Positions 1 to 10,996 of a stretch of 64,000 nucleotides of DNA are shown here, piece after piece. Position 1 is the stretch's first letter, and each line of letters begins with the position of its first letter. The DNA lies in NCBI RefSeq assembly GCF_015832195.1, contig NC_052028.1, positions 10,521,501 through 10,585,500 of the forward strand. The letters are read 5' to 3'. The notes below the pieces were generated by a model. That model did no database searches, was not told the DNA's origin, and saw only the letters and a program-made list of their open reading frames with translations. Made by a program: the position numbers and the translations under genes. This stretch comes from Motacilla alba alba (lineage: Eukaryota > Chordata > Aves > Passeriformes > Motacillidae).

Positions 1-775
1 TTGACAGACAAAGAAATGGGGCTGCAAACAGCCTGAACATCTCCTCTTCCTCCTCCTCCTTTGGGGGAAGAAAGGTAGAAGCACCTAATACCCACAATTT
101 ATTTTTTAAACCAACCCTCAGCAGCTTGGAGGGCACAAATAAAACATAAATTCTCACTCCAAAAACAGCAGGAGAACAACAGATTTGGATGTGGTGGCAC
201 AGCCAAAGGCACGTCTGAACATTTGAAAGGAGGAGTTGACACATTTTCAACTATTACCCCTTCAAACAACTATTTCCCCATAAATTTTCTGGTTGCATTG
301 GTAGGAATGCTCATTATTCTACCCAAGGCTTCAAAGAAAGAAGCAAGCAAGCTATGGTTTTCCCTCTAGCCCCCCTTTTGAGGCAACCAAACCCATATTA
401 AATGCTGGAAACACAATAGATAAGAAAAGCAAGACAGAGCTTTAGAACCAATAAACCCAGTAACATGTTAAATATTAGTATAGCACTCTTTCTGTTAAAT
501 AGAGGCAGACTAAAGAACTCTTTAAAGGGAAAACTCCTTGTTACTGAATATTTTCTGAGTTTAAAATTAGTGGAAGTGCCCTAGGGCAGCAAGTTAAACA
601 TTTTAAAATTCCCCCCACAATTTGTCTACAATCATGAAAAAAAAATCCAGCAGCATCTGGTACTGATTTTGTTTCCAGACACACCTCTACCAAAAAATGT
701 TGTGCTTTTGCAAGGACACTGAAAGGCAGGGAAAGAGGAAGCCTTAACTTTGTTGATCCAACAGTAAAATCCACG
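1..775 (-). other. COL23A1: Intron following the microexon (partial)
   Basis: This is AT-rich sequence downstream of the microexon donor in the direction of transcription. It has no Gly-X-Y coding pattern and no further acceptor followed by collagen codons. A short TCC-repeat tract lies near 45-60. The next COL23A1 exon, expected in phase 0, must lie beyond the window edge. Confidence 0.65.
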
Positions 776-783
776 ATACTTAC
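776..783 (-). other. COL23A1: 5' splice site after the 8-nt microexon
   Basis: The minus strand reads CA then GTAAGTAT, which agrees with the vertebrate donor consensus from +1 to +6. The only weak position is the last exon base (A instead of G). Confidence 0.75.
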
Positions 784-791
784 TGCAGGTC
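784..791 (-). CDS. COL23A1: Probable 8-nt collagen microexon (Gly-Pro-Ala)
   Basis: On the minus strand a long pyrimidine tract ending in TTTTCCAG is followed by GACCTGCA and then GTAAGTAT. This is a near-ideal acceptor and donor only 8 nt apart. Joined to the 45-nt exon, whose last base is the first G of a glycine codon, these bases read GGA CCT GCA. That is Gly-Pro-Ala, which extends the collagen frame and matches the position where human collagen XXIII, as I recall it, has Gly-Pro-Pro. The exon would enter in phase 1 and leave in phase 0. If the next exon, which is outside the window, begins in phase 0, skipping this one would shift the frame. Very short exons are, as I recall, known in the related COL13A1 gene. 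The alternative is a chance pairing of splice-like sites; the match in both phase and amino acids argues against that. Confidence 0.72.
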
Positions 792-830
792 CTGGAAAAC
801 AAAAGAAAAACAAAAGAAAAAAGAGTCAAT
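792..830 (-). other. COL23A1: 3' splice site of the 8-nt microexon
   Basis: The minus strand shows ATTGACTC, a possible branch with its adenine about 35 nt from the exon. It is followed by roughly 30 nt of almost pure pyrimidine (T runs broken by single C or G) and then CCAG. The unusually strong tract is what a microexon would need, because such a short exon has no room for internal splicing enhancers. Confidence 0.75.
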
Positions 831-1373
831 TACAAAGAAAAAGTATAATCTGATAAAGCAACAGAAAGCAGGAACCAACACTAGAATGATTTAGGACTCT
901 TCAGTCCAATTCCCTGGTGATGACTTTGCAGATACACTCAGCACCATCCACACCCTCCTGTTACAGCCCCATCTAACCCGTGCTGCAGGCACAGCACTAC
1001 TGACAGGGGTGTAAAACCACTCTTTTCCCATCTTTTTCACAGTATGACTCTGTTTCCTCTCCCCCTACAAGAGCCTGGGCAGGGCCCATGCGCAGGGCAT
1101 CAGAGCCTTGGGCACCACCTGTGGCCAGCAAAAAGGAGACAGATGTGGCCAGAAAAATGTGCAAATATTTAGGAATAAAATCTGTATTTTCACCATGAAC
1201 CTTATCTATCCTTTGGGTAATGCAGGAGGAGCAGGATATAAGCTCACAAAAGCCAGAGCAGCAGTGTGGGTAGGGACCTGACAAGGGCAGTGCTGCTGCT
1301 TCTACAGACCCCAAATGTTTATGTCAGATGTGTCCACCTCTCCCTGACCTCCAAACATGTCACACACCCCCAC

Positions 1374-1824
1374 AGCCCAGTGCCACCCCCCTGTGCCCCT
1401 GCTCATGTTCCCAGTGTCACCCCCATGTGCCCCTGCTCGTGTTCCCAGTGCCACCCCCCTGTGCCCCTGCTTGTGTTCCCAGTGTCACCCCCATGTGCCC
1501 CTGCTCGTGTTCCCAGTGTCACCCCCCTGTGCCCCTGCTCATGTTCCCAGTGTCACCCCCATGTGCCCCTGCTCGTGCTCCCTGTGTCACCCTCCTATGC
1601 CCCTGCTCGTGCTCCCAGTGTCACCCCCATGTGCCCCTGCTCGTGCTCCCTGTGTCACCCCCATGTGCCCCTGCTCGTGTTCCCAGTGTCACCCCCATGT
1701 GCCCCTGCTCGTGCTCCCAGTGTCACCCCCATGTGCCCCTGCTCGTGCTCCCAGTGTCACCCCCATGTGCCCCTGCTCGTGTTCCCAGTGTCACCCCCCT
1801 GTACCCCTGCTCGTGTTCCCTGGG
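1374..1824. repeat. 34-bp minisatellite, about 13 copies
   Basis: The core GTGCCCCTGCTCGTG recurs exactly every 34 bp from 1393 to 1801, giving 13 units with few differences and no indels noticed. The variable sites are C or A before TGTG, TTCCC or CTCCC, and AGTG or TGTG. The first five units alternate C/A, suggesting an earlier 68-bp higher-order unit. The plus strand is C-rich, so the collagen transcript would carry three G-runs per unit. Because 34 is not a multiple of 3 and the unit lacks plus-strand stops, all three plus frames stay open here. The resulting ORFs (up to 255 codons) are artefacts. Confidence 0.95.
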
Positions 1825-3974
1825 CTGCTGCTCGGTGCCTCAGCTCCAGGGAAATTCCCATCACACCCATATCAGGCTTTGGGGGCCAGGGGTACAGTCT
1901 GAGGCTGGCTTTAACATCATTAGGAAAAGAAACATTCCCCAAAATCCCCCAGCAGGGCAGGGTGGTCACCACAGCCACACCAGTCTCTGCAGTTTTCCCA
2001 CTGCTTGTCCAAACTGGTGCTGCACTGAGGTGAGCACTGAGCCCTAATCCAAAGCAATCCATGTTGCACTTCTGCTCATGAGGCAGCCTATAGCTCTGTT
2101 TGGGATTTCTTCATGCTCTGAATCTTGCCTGATCAAAACCAGAAACGAGAAACACAATTAGAAAAGAAAAAAAAAAGTGGGAAAGCTTAAAATGGAGGCA
2201 AAAAATTAAAAAAAGCTTTGTTCATCTATGTTATTCAACAATATTATTCAAGAAGCATATTTCAAGTCAATGCCTTTTCAAGGATTTTAAAATTAATTTT
2301 AAAATTGAAAACATTGCTAAGTTGAATTAAATAAAAACCAAACAAGACTACAAATGAGGAGTGGCAGCAAGTAATGGTTGGCAGTGCACCAAGAACCATC
2401 CCAGTGACATGTGTCTGTCACCTGAAGGGGGTCAGTGCTACATAGCCATGCCCGGGGCAGGGACAGCCTCCAGGCCAGGAGCACAAGGGCTTAACTTGCT
2501 CTCCTTGGTTTAATTTCTTCTGAATGCAGAAGCCAGTGGCTCTATGCCAATTAATTAACTGAGAATCATAAACCTGATTTATTAACTCACTTACACCAGG
2601 CTACCCACAAGAGCCCTTTTGTGGAAAAGTCAAGACTTAAGTGTCAAAGAAGCAGGCAGGAAATTATTTTAATATGGGATTTCAATCATGTACCAATTAT
2701 AATCTCTTTGGAATTTGTTGCCTACTTTCCTTTTCTCAGCTACTGTTTTTTTCACCCCAACATGTGCAGGCAAGTGCTCTTTTAAAGCGCTTCCTCCTCC
2801 CAAATTCAAATGGGAGGGTCTGTATATGCACCTCTGGATGTTCTCCAGCCCCGCCAGTGGAGTTACACCAATCTTTCACTGTGCTGCTGGCCAATTGAGG
2901 CTAAATAAATCTTCATTAAGGCATAAAGTTAAACCTATTGAACTGATCTTTTTTCCTCCTAAGAGCAACATAACTTTCTGGTTTGCTGAATATGTTTTTC
3001 AACAGCCCAGCCACAAGACACTTGTTTCCTATGGAAAAAAGTCAAATATTTTTGCAATCAACAATAAATTAAAAAGCTGATCCTGTACGCAGGGGCTGCC
3101 CCTCATCCAGCCATCTCATCAATGTGGGCACATTGCACAAGATTTATGCTCTTTTCAAAGAAATTTGCTAGAATTTACTGCTAATAATTTTGACGGGCAA
3201 TAGTCAGTTTGAGAGGCTGCAAGGAGGAATGAAAAAACTTGGAAAATCTTCTTACAGCAAATCAAAGTTGGAAACAGCCTTTGTGTATTGAAAACTACGT
3301 GACAAATTAACCTGGGGGCTGATTTCAGGAGGAAGAGGATAAAGACAAAAACAACCTGCAAATGCAGGGATTTTGGTCTGTGATTGATTTACCTGAACAG
3401 GGAGGATGCTGCTGTAGCCAGGAGTGAACACCTTATGCTCAGGCATACAAGGCCACGGAGATATTTGGAAACACAAAAAGATTCCTTAAGAACATGCACA
3501 GCTGTGCTAGCAGGAGGTGAAAATCAAAACTCATTAAATATTAATGACCCAGATTTCCTGACTGACCAACATTCATGTTATTTTGTATTTCCAAAGCCCA
3601 AGTGGGTCACAGCAGCATCATGCCCAGCAGTACACAAACATATGGGAAATGACAGGTCACAGTCATTTATTTCCAAGTATTTTTTCAGCTTGAAAATTCT
3701 GGGATAAGATGATATTTCTGTTCAATCTGCAAGTCGTTTATCATGCAAGCTCTCCTGCCATGAGAGGAGAGAGCCAGGCAGGGGAAACAAAACCAGCCAG
3801 ACATTTCCAACAGCTCAGGGAGAGGCAGAGGGGACTTTGCTGCAACTCTAAAGGGCAAACAGCCCATCCCCAGGTAGCAAACATGCATCTGTGGCCACCT
3901 GAAAATGTGAAAAAATATCTAGTAAAAGACAATCTATATTAATACATGGCTATGTGTATTTAAACACACACACA

Positions 3975-4000
3975 ATGTGTATATATATATATATACACAT
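3975..4000. repeat. TA microsatellite forming a perfect 26-bp palindrome
   Basis: A (TA)n core is flanked by ATGTG on the left and CACAT on the right, so the whole 26 bp equals its own reverse complement. A short CA run precedes it. Such a tract can extrude a cruciform and is likely to vary in length between individuals. Confidence 0.9.
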
Positions 4001-6325
4001 AGAGCTATTAATTCAGAATGCTGTAATGGGAGTAACTGAGCCATGGGCAACAAAAGGTAACAACTGCTACAGCCATAAGAAACCACAGAATCTGGCAAAA
4101 ACTATTTGTCCCTGTGTGTTGAGCTCTCACTCCTATCTGTGCCTCAGTGCTGGGACACACAGGGAATATGTCCTCCTAGCAGAGGCTCATTACTGAGAGC
4201 ACATAACTGGGAGCCAGATTAGATTTTTCTTGAAGTTCAGCAGAAGAAGTCCTTGGGTATGAGGTTGTCACAGGCAGTTCATAGTAAGAAATAGGGGGAG
4301 CAATAGAAATCCCCAAATTAATAGTTTGCTGTGTGATTTACCCACATGCAACTTACTGAATAACAACAACTGTATATTTACAATTGTCCATTCAATCACA
4401 AGGCTAATGGGTTTGAAAGCATAAATCTTGATATGTAAAATATGGGATTTTAAGTATATATAGGGCTGGGAGAGAAATAAGCCTTCCCTGCATAGGAATC
4501 ACATTGGTTTTTTCCCTTTTAAAAAAGCTTTAGATTCCTTCTTGTTCCAAATCAGGATATTTGCACAAACAGAATAACCATAAGAAAAAAACCCTCCAAA
4601 ACAAACAAAAAAACCCTGTGAATTAAATCTTTGTTAGAAATTCAAATTAAGGCAATACCTGCAGTGTAATGTAAAGAAAAAGAAAAAATCATGGGTGGTG
4701 GGCAGAAGACTTCTACCCCATAGCAAAATTTCAACACATTTCCCCAAAAATTGCTTTTGAGATGAAAACATTTTGTAAACAAAACTTTTTCTGCCATAAA
4801 CAGAAATTATGCCAAGTCAGGATTTTCCAATGAAATAACACTTCATCAAAAAATGCCCTCTCTGGCCCACCTGTAAAGGGAATTTTGTGCCAAACCAGCC
4901 AAGGTTTATCCCCCTGGGCTGTAGCTGTGCACAGCTGATGCAAACAGCTACACAACATCCCAGCCATCAGCTTTGGGTGTTTGTGTCCTGGGGCAGCTCT
5001 TGCTTCATGTGAGGAGAGCAGAGCCTTACTCAGACTTGCCAGGCTGAACATTTCATGTGGATTTTCTCCTGGTTTATTTTGAGAGATTTTGACCTTGAGT
5101 TTTTGGATCAATCGTCAAGCCAGGAGAAGAAAGCAGAATGATATTCCAAGAGACAGGAACATCATCTCCTACCACCTAGTCGTGCAAAGCCTTTGAACCA
5201 ATAGGCCAACTAAGCTCCCAAATCCTGGATCCTGTTCATCCATCCTTCAGGAACACCCCAGCATGGCTCAATCTTTAAAACAATAAACACAAAGCCCCAT
5301 GAGGGCTGTGCATCCCTACCCCATCCTGCTCACACAGCACCAGCTGGCAGCAAGAGGGGAAGCAAAACCTCCCAGGTCCCTGGCAAAAATCCGTGTTATT
5401 TCACAAACGCTCACTCCAACAGTTGAACTGTGTCCTCACTGGGACATATCACATTGGAAAAATAAGCTAACATGACATTAAACCTGATTTTGCCTTTGGC
5501 AAGGGAAAGGAACTGCATCTGAGATGAGCAGGCTGGCTGTCAGGGCCAATCACGACAGCAAGTGCTGCAAAACCTTTCTCCCACCCCATAGTGAGAGAAG
5601 GCTGAAAATCCCAGATAAAATGGTATTAAAATGTGTTTTTCTTTTTATACACTGCTTCCATGGGTGGGTGCACATGACTCTTCAAGGCTGTGCTTGCTTT
5701 CCAGATGGAAAAGAAACTGCTGAAAATCATATCCAGGAATAAGGAATAAGAAATAAGACCCTTGTGTCTGTCCTGTCAGGGTGGGATGGAGCTCAGGACT
5801 TGCTGGACCAGACCAAACAACCAAAGTGAGATCTCCCCAGGGAAGCTGCTGGTGTGAATTTTCTGGCCTTGTGGTAGCAGCAGTGGGATAAATTGGTTTT
5901 TAAAAGTAGCCTCTTTCGCAGTGGTTGTGCCCAGCTGCAGGACTGCTCCTCTGCTGCAGCAGTGATTCCCACAGGGCCAGATGATGGAGAGAGTAAATCA
6001 GATGGAGTGGATGGAGTAATTTGACTCAATTACTCCCTGGTTTGTTCAGCTGGGCTGATGGTGGCAGAAGCACTCCCCAGGTACTTGATCCTGGTGTCTA
6101 AGGTCAGGGAAGGGATGACAGGGGGACGACTGTGCCACCACGGGGAGCTGGAGCTGCCACCAGAGATGTGAAGTCCAAAGGGAGGCTGGGGTTTAGTGCA
6201 GCCCCCTCTGCCCTCCAGGGCTCCCCAGGGGGAAACCTGTTGCCTTTGTGCTTCTCTACAGCAAAATAAACTATCAGCCCAGAGCCAAGGCCCCAGCAGG
6301 AGCCACTGCCTGCCCTGGGCAGGTT

Positions 6326-6436
6326 CTGGGGGCAATGGGGGCTCACCCCACTGGTTTAACATCTGGGGGCAATGGGGGCTCACCCCACTGGTTTAACATC
6401 TGGGGGCAGTGGGGGTTCACCCCATTGATTTAGCAA
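6326..6436. repeat. 37-bp tandem repeat, 3 copies
   Basis: Units begin at 6326, 6363 and 6400. Each reads CTGGGGGCAATGGGGG, then CTCACCCCACTGG and a TTTAACAT-like end. The first two are identical; the third has a few changes (GCAGTGG, GGTTCAC, ATTGATTTAGCA). Each unit has two G5 runs on the plus strand. Confidence 0.93.
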
Positions 6437-8739
6437 GTGTTTCTGAAGTATGTGAAGCCAGGCTTGTCCCCTGTCCAAACGGTCTAAATAGTTAATTTTT
6501 TTTTTGCCAGAAATGGTTTAAAAATTAATCTTTTATGGTATGGTGCATATCTGTGGAAGAGAGCAGTTGTCCCACTGTGTTTCCATGATGATGAATTCTT
6601 AGTTTAGAGAAACAAAGCGGTAGGATTAATTTATTTCATCTGAATCCATCATGGCAGAAGAAAAAAGCAAAATTCAGTCTTGGTTTAGATCAACAAGAGG
6701 GTGTGATTAAAAGGGACAGGAGTACCTCTTAACAGTTTCTCTGCTTGTTTCTTAGAGATATACATTGAAAGCTTCAATATAATCCAAAAAGGTTTTTCAA
6801 CATGACTATTTCAACAAAGGCCAAAGAAAAACACTTCCCTTGGCAGGGCTGAGCCTTCTGGCTCTTCAACAGCCTTTGTCTGGAGGCTGTGAAGCCCTAA
6901 GCAGGCAGGGTCCCTGGGGATGGACACCAGCATGCTACACAAACAAAGCTTTATTCACATTTATCAGCTGTAGTGAAGGAACAAGGGCCCAGTTTATGTG
7001 TGGTCAGGTTCTCAAACAGATATAGAAATATATATTCAAGTTATCTGGAGAAACAAACATCAGTCAGCTCAGCCAAAAGCAATACACAGCGGGATGCCTG
7101 CTCCCTGTGCATCGGCAGTGGGGCAGCGCAGGCTCTGCACTGCGTTCCTTGGATTGCACTGGGGTGCCCCTCTGAGCCCCACTGTGTGCCTGTGTGCAGT
7201 GGGTGGCAGCTGCACTCTTCTCTATTTTCCTCCACAACTGCAGGAATTTCAAAAAAAGTTGTTACTAAGGTTTGGAATTTTTTATCGTCAAAAATTAATT
7301 TTTTTTTCTTTTTCAATGTTTGTTTTCTTGCTGGCTCTGCATTGATTCCCTGGCAGCTTTCTGCTTCATCAGGGGGATGCTCAAGTGCATTTGCAGATGT
7401 GTCACAGCACGAGGGAAATTGCTGCTTTTCAAAAGTTTTGCATGAAGCAGGGAGAAGAGATTTAAGGGCATGTGCGAGCTCAGAGCTACCTCCCAGATTT
7501 TTGTATGGACCAGAGACACATCTTGCACAGTGTTTACATAAATGCCTGCATACAAAATCAGACCCATTGGCTGACCTCTCCAGCTGCCCTTGGTAGAATG
7601 CTGTATTCCACTGTGCTCCTTAAAGCCCTTAGGTGATATTTTAAAAAAACCCAAGAAAATAATCAAAGCTGTCTGGTGGCTGTTCCTGCAGTCTGGCTGC
7701 TGGGAAAATGAAACAAATTAACAAAGCTGGCTGGGATCCACCACCACCCCATCAGCACCTATCCCTTGGCCAGGAGTAAATCGGTGCTTCAGGAACACAA
7801 GTATCTCAGAAAACCCCTAATACACTCAGAAATACCAGCAGTGGAAGAGAAGAGAAATGCCTCCCTGCCTTTCTTGTCCCTCTGTCCAGGAGTTCAGGTG
7901 CTGCTGCTGGTGTGCTGCATATATCCACTCAATTTCCTTTCCTCAGAGTTAAAAAAGTGTTTAAAATATTGGTGATCAGAAAGTTATGCTGCTCTTTTTG
8001 AAATCCCAGTTGTGAATTTTTACTAGCAAGAGGCAGCAGAGGACAGAACTCAGCCTCCTCACGAAATGAAAATCCACTCGCTCCCATTCACTCTATCAGT
8101 GCTCAAGAACCGCAGAGCTGGGACATGTCATTTCATGGGCTGCTTTCTGGCACAGTGAGGCAATCCCAAAGACTGCCTGGCTCTCTGGGCACATCCCAGT
8201 CTATTTTACTGAGAAAAAGCAACACCAGCTGCATCTCTCCCTTCCCCAGCAGCACTCAGACCCAGCAGCAGGATGTAAACAGCACCTTTCCGCAGCTGAA
8301 ACGGGGGCAGTCCTTTCCCGTTTCAGAGACAGGCACAAAGCCCCAAACCTCACCACACTGAAGTGGTGAGGTGCTTATGAATTACACAGAATTACAGCCG
8401 GCTCAAATGAACCCCCAGCAAGGCTGCTCTGTGCTTTCAGCCGGGCTGAGGGCACACTGATGCTCAGGGGACTGGTGGCTGAGGTTTGGTTATCCCTGAC
8501 TCCCAAATGCAGACACCACCACCCCATGGCTGGCAGGCAGCACAGGGACATGGCCACATGCAGAGAACAAGCCAGTGCACACCTCCCGGCCAGCAGGGCT
8601 GGGGAATTCCCTATTTCCACCCTCCTTCACTGTCCCTCTTCAGTGTTGGATGGGGCAGTGATGAGGCTGAATGGTACAAAGATAAATAGAAGGATGGATA
8701 AAAGATGCAACAGCTGGGGGTGTTTTGGGTAGAACTGTT

Positions 8740-8845
8740 TTTTTGTTTTGATTGGTTGGTTTCTTTCTTTAAATTTTTTAAAATTTGTTTTTGGTTTTTA
8801 AGGTTTTGGGAGCTGGTTTTGGTTTGGTTTTTTTTAAAGTTTTTA
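8740..8845. repeat. T/G-rich low-complexity tract
   Basis: About 105 bp are almost all T and G on the plus strand, with repeated TTTGGTTTT-like words and no fixed period. In the collagen transcript this becomes an A/C-rich stretch with CCAAACC and AACCAACC words, starting about 150 nt after the 45-nt exon's donor. I see no coding content. Confidence 0.7.
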
Positions 8846-8989
8846 ATAAAACCCTTCATGCCCAGCACACAGGGGTGAGGGAAGCCCCTGTTTCACAGCC
8901 TGTTAGATGGAGGTGGCAGGTGCCATTACCCAAAGGCTCCCACAGCCCCATGACACCCCAGGGCCCTCGGTTGCTCTGGGGCAGGTGAT

Positions 8990-8995
8990 GCTTAC
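8990..8995 (-). other. COL23A1: 5' splice site after the 45-nt exon
   Basis: The minus strand reads CCCG then GTAAGC. GTAAG matches the U1-pairing consensus at its core positions, and the boundary leaves a split glycine codon, as expected for this collagen class. Confidence 0.85.
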
Positions 8996-9040
8996 CGGGT
9001 TCTCCGCGCCGGCCGGGCTTCCCTCGCCTGCCCGGGGGCC
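8996..9040 (-). CDS. COL23A1: Collagen alpha-1(XXIII) 45-nt exon (start of first triple-helical domain)
   Basis: The 45-nt exon encodes five Gly-X-Y triplets, GPPGRRGKPGRRGEP. It enters with GG, completing a glycine codon begun in the previous exon, and leaves with a lone G, so both boundaries are phase 1. This is typical of non-fibrillar collagens; fibrillar collagen exons normally begin with a whole Gly codon. The upstream side has a branch-site match, a pyrimidine tract and CACAG; the downstream side has GTAAGC. The peptide matches my memory of human collagen XXIII just after its Cys-containing NC1 segment, with Glu for Asp near the end. COL25A1 has K/R differences here and COL13A1 is quite different. 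Collagen XXIII is a type II transmembrane collagen (MACIT family) with a shed ectodomain; this exon would lie outside the cell, close to the membrane. The RRGKPGRR cluster is strongly basic. GC content is far above that of the surrounding intron. Gene identity rests on recalled sequence, not a search. Confidence 0.88.
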
Positions 9041-9073
9041 CTGTGGGAGGAGGCAGAGAGCACAGGGTTAGTG
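9041..9073 (-). other. COL23A1: 3' splice site and branch site of the 45-nt exon
   Basis: Read on the minus strand, CACTAAC (plus-strand 9067-9073) fits the YNYTRAY branch consensus, with the branch adenine about 28 nt from the exon. A CT-rich tract and CCCACAG follow directly. Together these make a convincing constitutive-looking acceptor. Confidence 0.85.
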
Positions 9074-10996
9074 ATGACCCACGGACAGCCAGCTCAGCAG
9101 AGCATCTACCACATGTCCTTCCCTTTGGACCCATCTCATGTCTTCCCCCCCTTCCCAAACACCGTAACCATTAGTATGCTGCACAACTTAAATACCACTT
9201 TTTTTCCCCACAACATAATTCCAGCTAAAAAAAAAAACAAAACAAGGCAAGCTGGGAAGCAGGTATTGAAGTTATCAGTATTGCAGACAGTAGAGAATCC
9301 CAGATCTAACATGATCCAAAATTCTGGAAAAAATCCTTTGCTGAGCAAGCAGCATTGCTGTGCAGTCCTTGCGTGCTGCAAATGGTTGTTACAGGTTTGC
9401 AAATCACAATATTTAAAATATTAAAGCAAGGAACATGAACCTCTTGATACTAATCATTATCTGAGTCAGAGCTGGTTCTGGGCAACTGCTGACACAGCCT
9501 AGATCTGGTCATACATTTCTAATTTCAGATATAAAGCTTGCTGTATTCTTACCCTACTGGGCAGCAATGGCTAAGGGATCAATAAAATGCCATAAGAGAC
9601 AAAATACCCTTAATTAAGGAAAAAAAAAGCACTCCAACAATAAATTCTGATACAGAATACTGCTCCAGTACACAGAGCATCCATGTCCCTGGCAAAGCCA
9701 TAACACCAAATCCTTCATGCCCTTGTGTTGCAGCCTCTCTGCTGCAGCCAGCATTCCTTGCCTGGCACCTGGAAGCATCACTTGTCCCACACCATGTGCA
9801 TTACCAGGCTGGAAGGAAAGGCTCCTTTTTGCAGCCTCCTGCAGCAGGTCAGCCAGCTCTGGTGGAGTATTTGCTGAGTGACAGCAACATTAACAAAAGG
9901 CAAGAACTTGCTTTTTATCTGTGAAACAACACTGCTCCCTCTCCTTTCTGCTGGAAAAGGATGATAAACAAAGATCATTAAATATTTCTGCACTCCTATC
10001 AGAACTTCCCCTGTTGCATAAACATTTCTGTGCTTAAATGTGCAACTGCATCTCCAGAATTTCAGCCACAGCCTGGAGTTCTCCTCTTTGAAGTTTGGAT
10101 ACACTGTCCAGCACTCCCCCTCCCCAGCCCACCACAGAGCTCCAGAGGACCCCCTGCCCTCACAGGGGCTCCATCAGGAGCCCAAATCCCACCTGCTCCC
10201 TCACTATGGGATTGGCAACATGCAGACAGAAGCCCTGGCTAGCCACAAATGATTGGTAGAAACCCCTACTCCCCAAGTAACTTGCTCACAAGTTTCTACA
10301 GGGGAGACAAAAAAATCCCCCAACATATTTGCAGCCTCCTCGAAAGCACATTACAGCCAGGAGAAAGGTTTACTTCTTCCATCCCCAAGTCCAGCTGCTT
10401 TGGAGAGGAACCACAGCTCTGATGAAGCACCTTTTTCAACCTTGGAGACCAGTAGTGACTGAGCAATTAAAGCCCCTCTGGGCTGATTCTGAGGGTCTGA
10501 CCTGCAGGCAGAGCCTGAGCCTCAGCAGCTTTCAGCCTCCCTCGGAGTGCAGGGGGTGCTTTAAACACCAGCCTTGCTTAATCCTTCCCTGCCTTTCCAA
10601 GGACTCCTCCTGGATCTGTTTAATCTAAACTCAGTGACCATTCTGCTTTCCCTCCTGCTGGCAGCAGGCGGAGAGCACAGGCTGCTCCCTAGGGAGGAGG
10701 AAATGTCCTAATGGAGGTGTAGGAGAGGGAGGCCAAGTATCTAAACAAGTGAGTAATGGGTTGGTATTGATGCTTTAAGCAGCTTAAAGGAGAGTTGATA
10801 TCAAAGGGTGGATGCACAGAGCTCCCACATAAAGCTTGGCTTGGAGCCATTCAACTGAGAATGTGAGAAACCTGTAAGAAACCAAAGATTCTGTGTAAAA
10901 AGGGACCTTAATAGTAGGTTGTGGGGTTTTTTCAAGTTTATGGAATTTCTTAATACTTCACACCACATGGGAAAAATTGACTCTTGCCTACACCAG

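Larger units (their letters stand above)
831..8989 (-). other. COL23A1: Intron between the 45-nt exon and the microexon (8.2 kb)
   Basis: The full intron runs from 8995 down to 792, about 8,204 nt. I see no collagen-like codon run inside it. It holds the 34-bp minisatellite near its 3' end, the 37-bp triple repeat, a TA-rich palindrome and a T/G-rich low-complexity tract at 8740-8845. That last tract is A/C-rich in the transcript and lies 150-260 nt after the donor. The rest is ordinary AT-rich intron with short A and T runs. No CR1 element was recognised here. Confidence 0.7.

Noticed and set aside
1374..1824. Regular repeats considered as a CRISPR array
   Set aside because: Units are contiguous with no unique spacers, and the context is vertebrate intron; this is a minisatellite.
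1266..2033. 255-codon plus-strand ORF rich in Cys, Pro and Ser
   Set aside because: It is the translation of a 34-bp minisatellite that is open in all three frames. It has no start context, splice sites or known domain.
6973..7596. 207-codon plus-strand ORF
   Set aside because: No recognisable domain; overlapping ORFs of similar quality exist in other frames.
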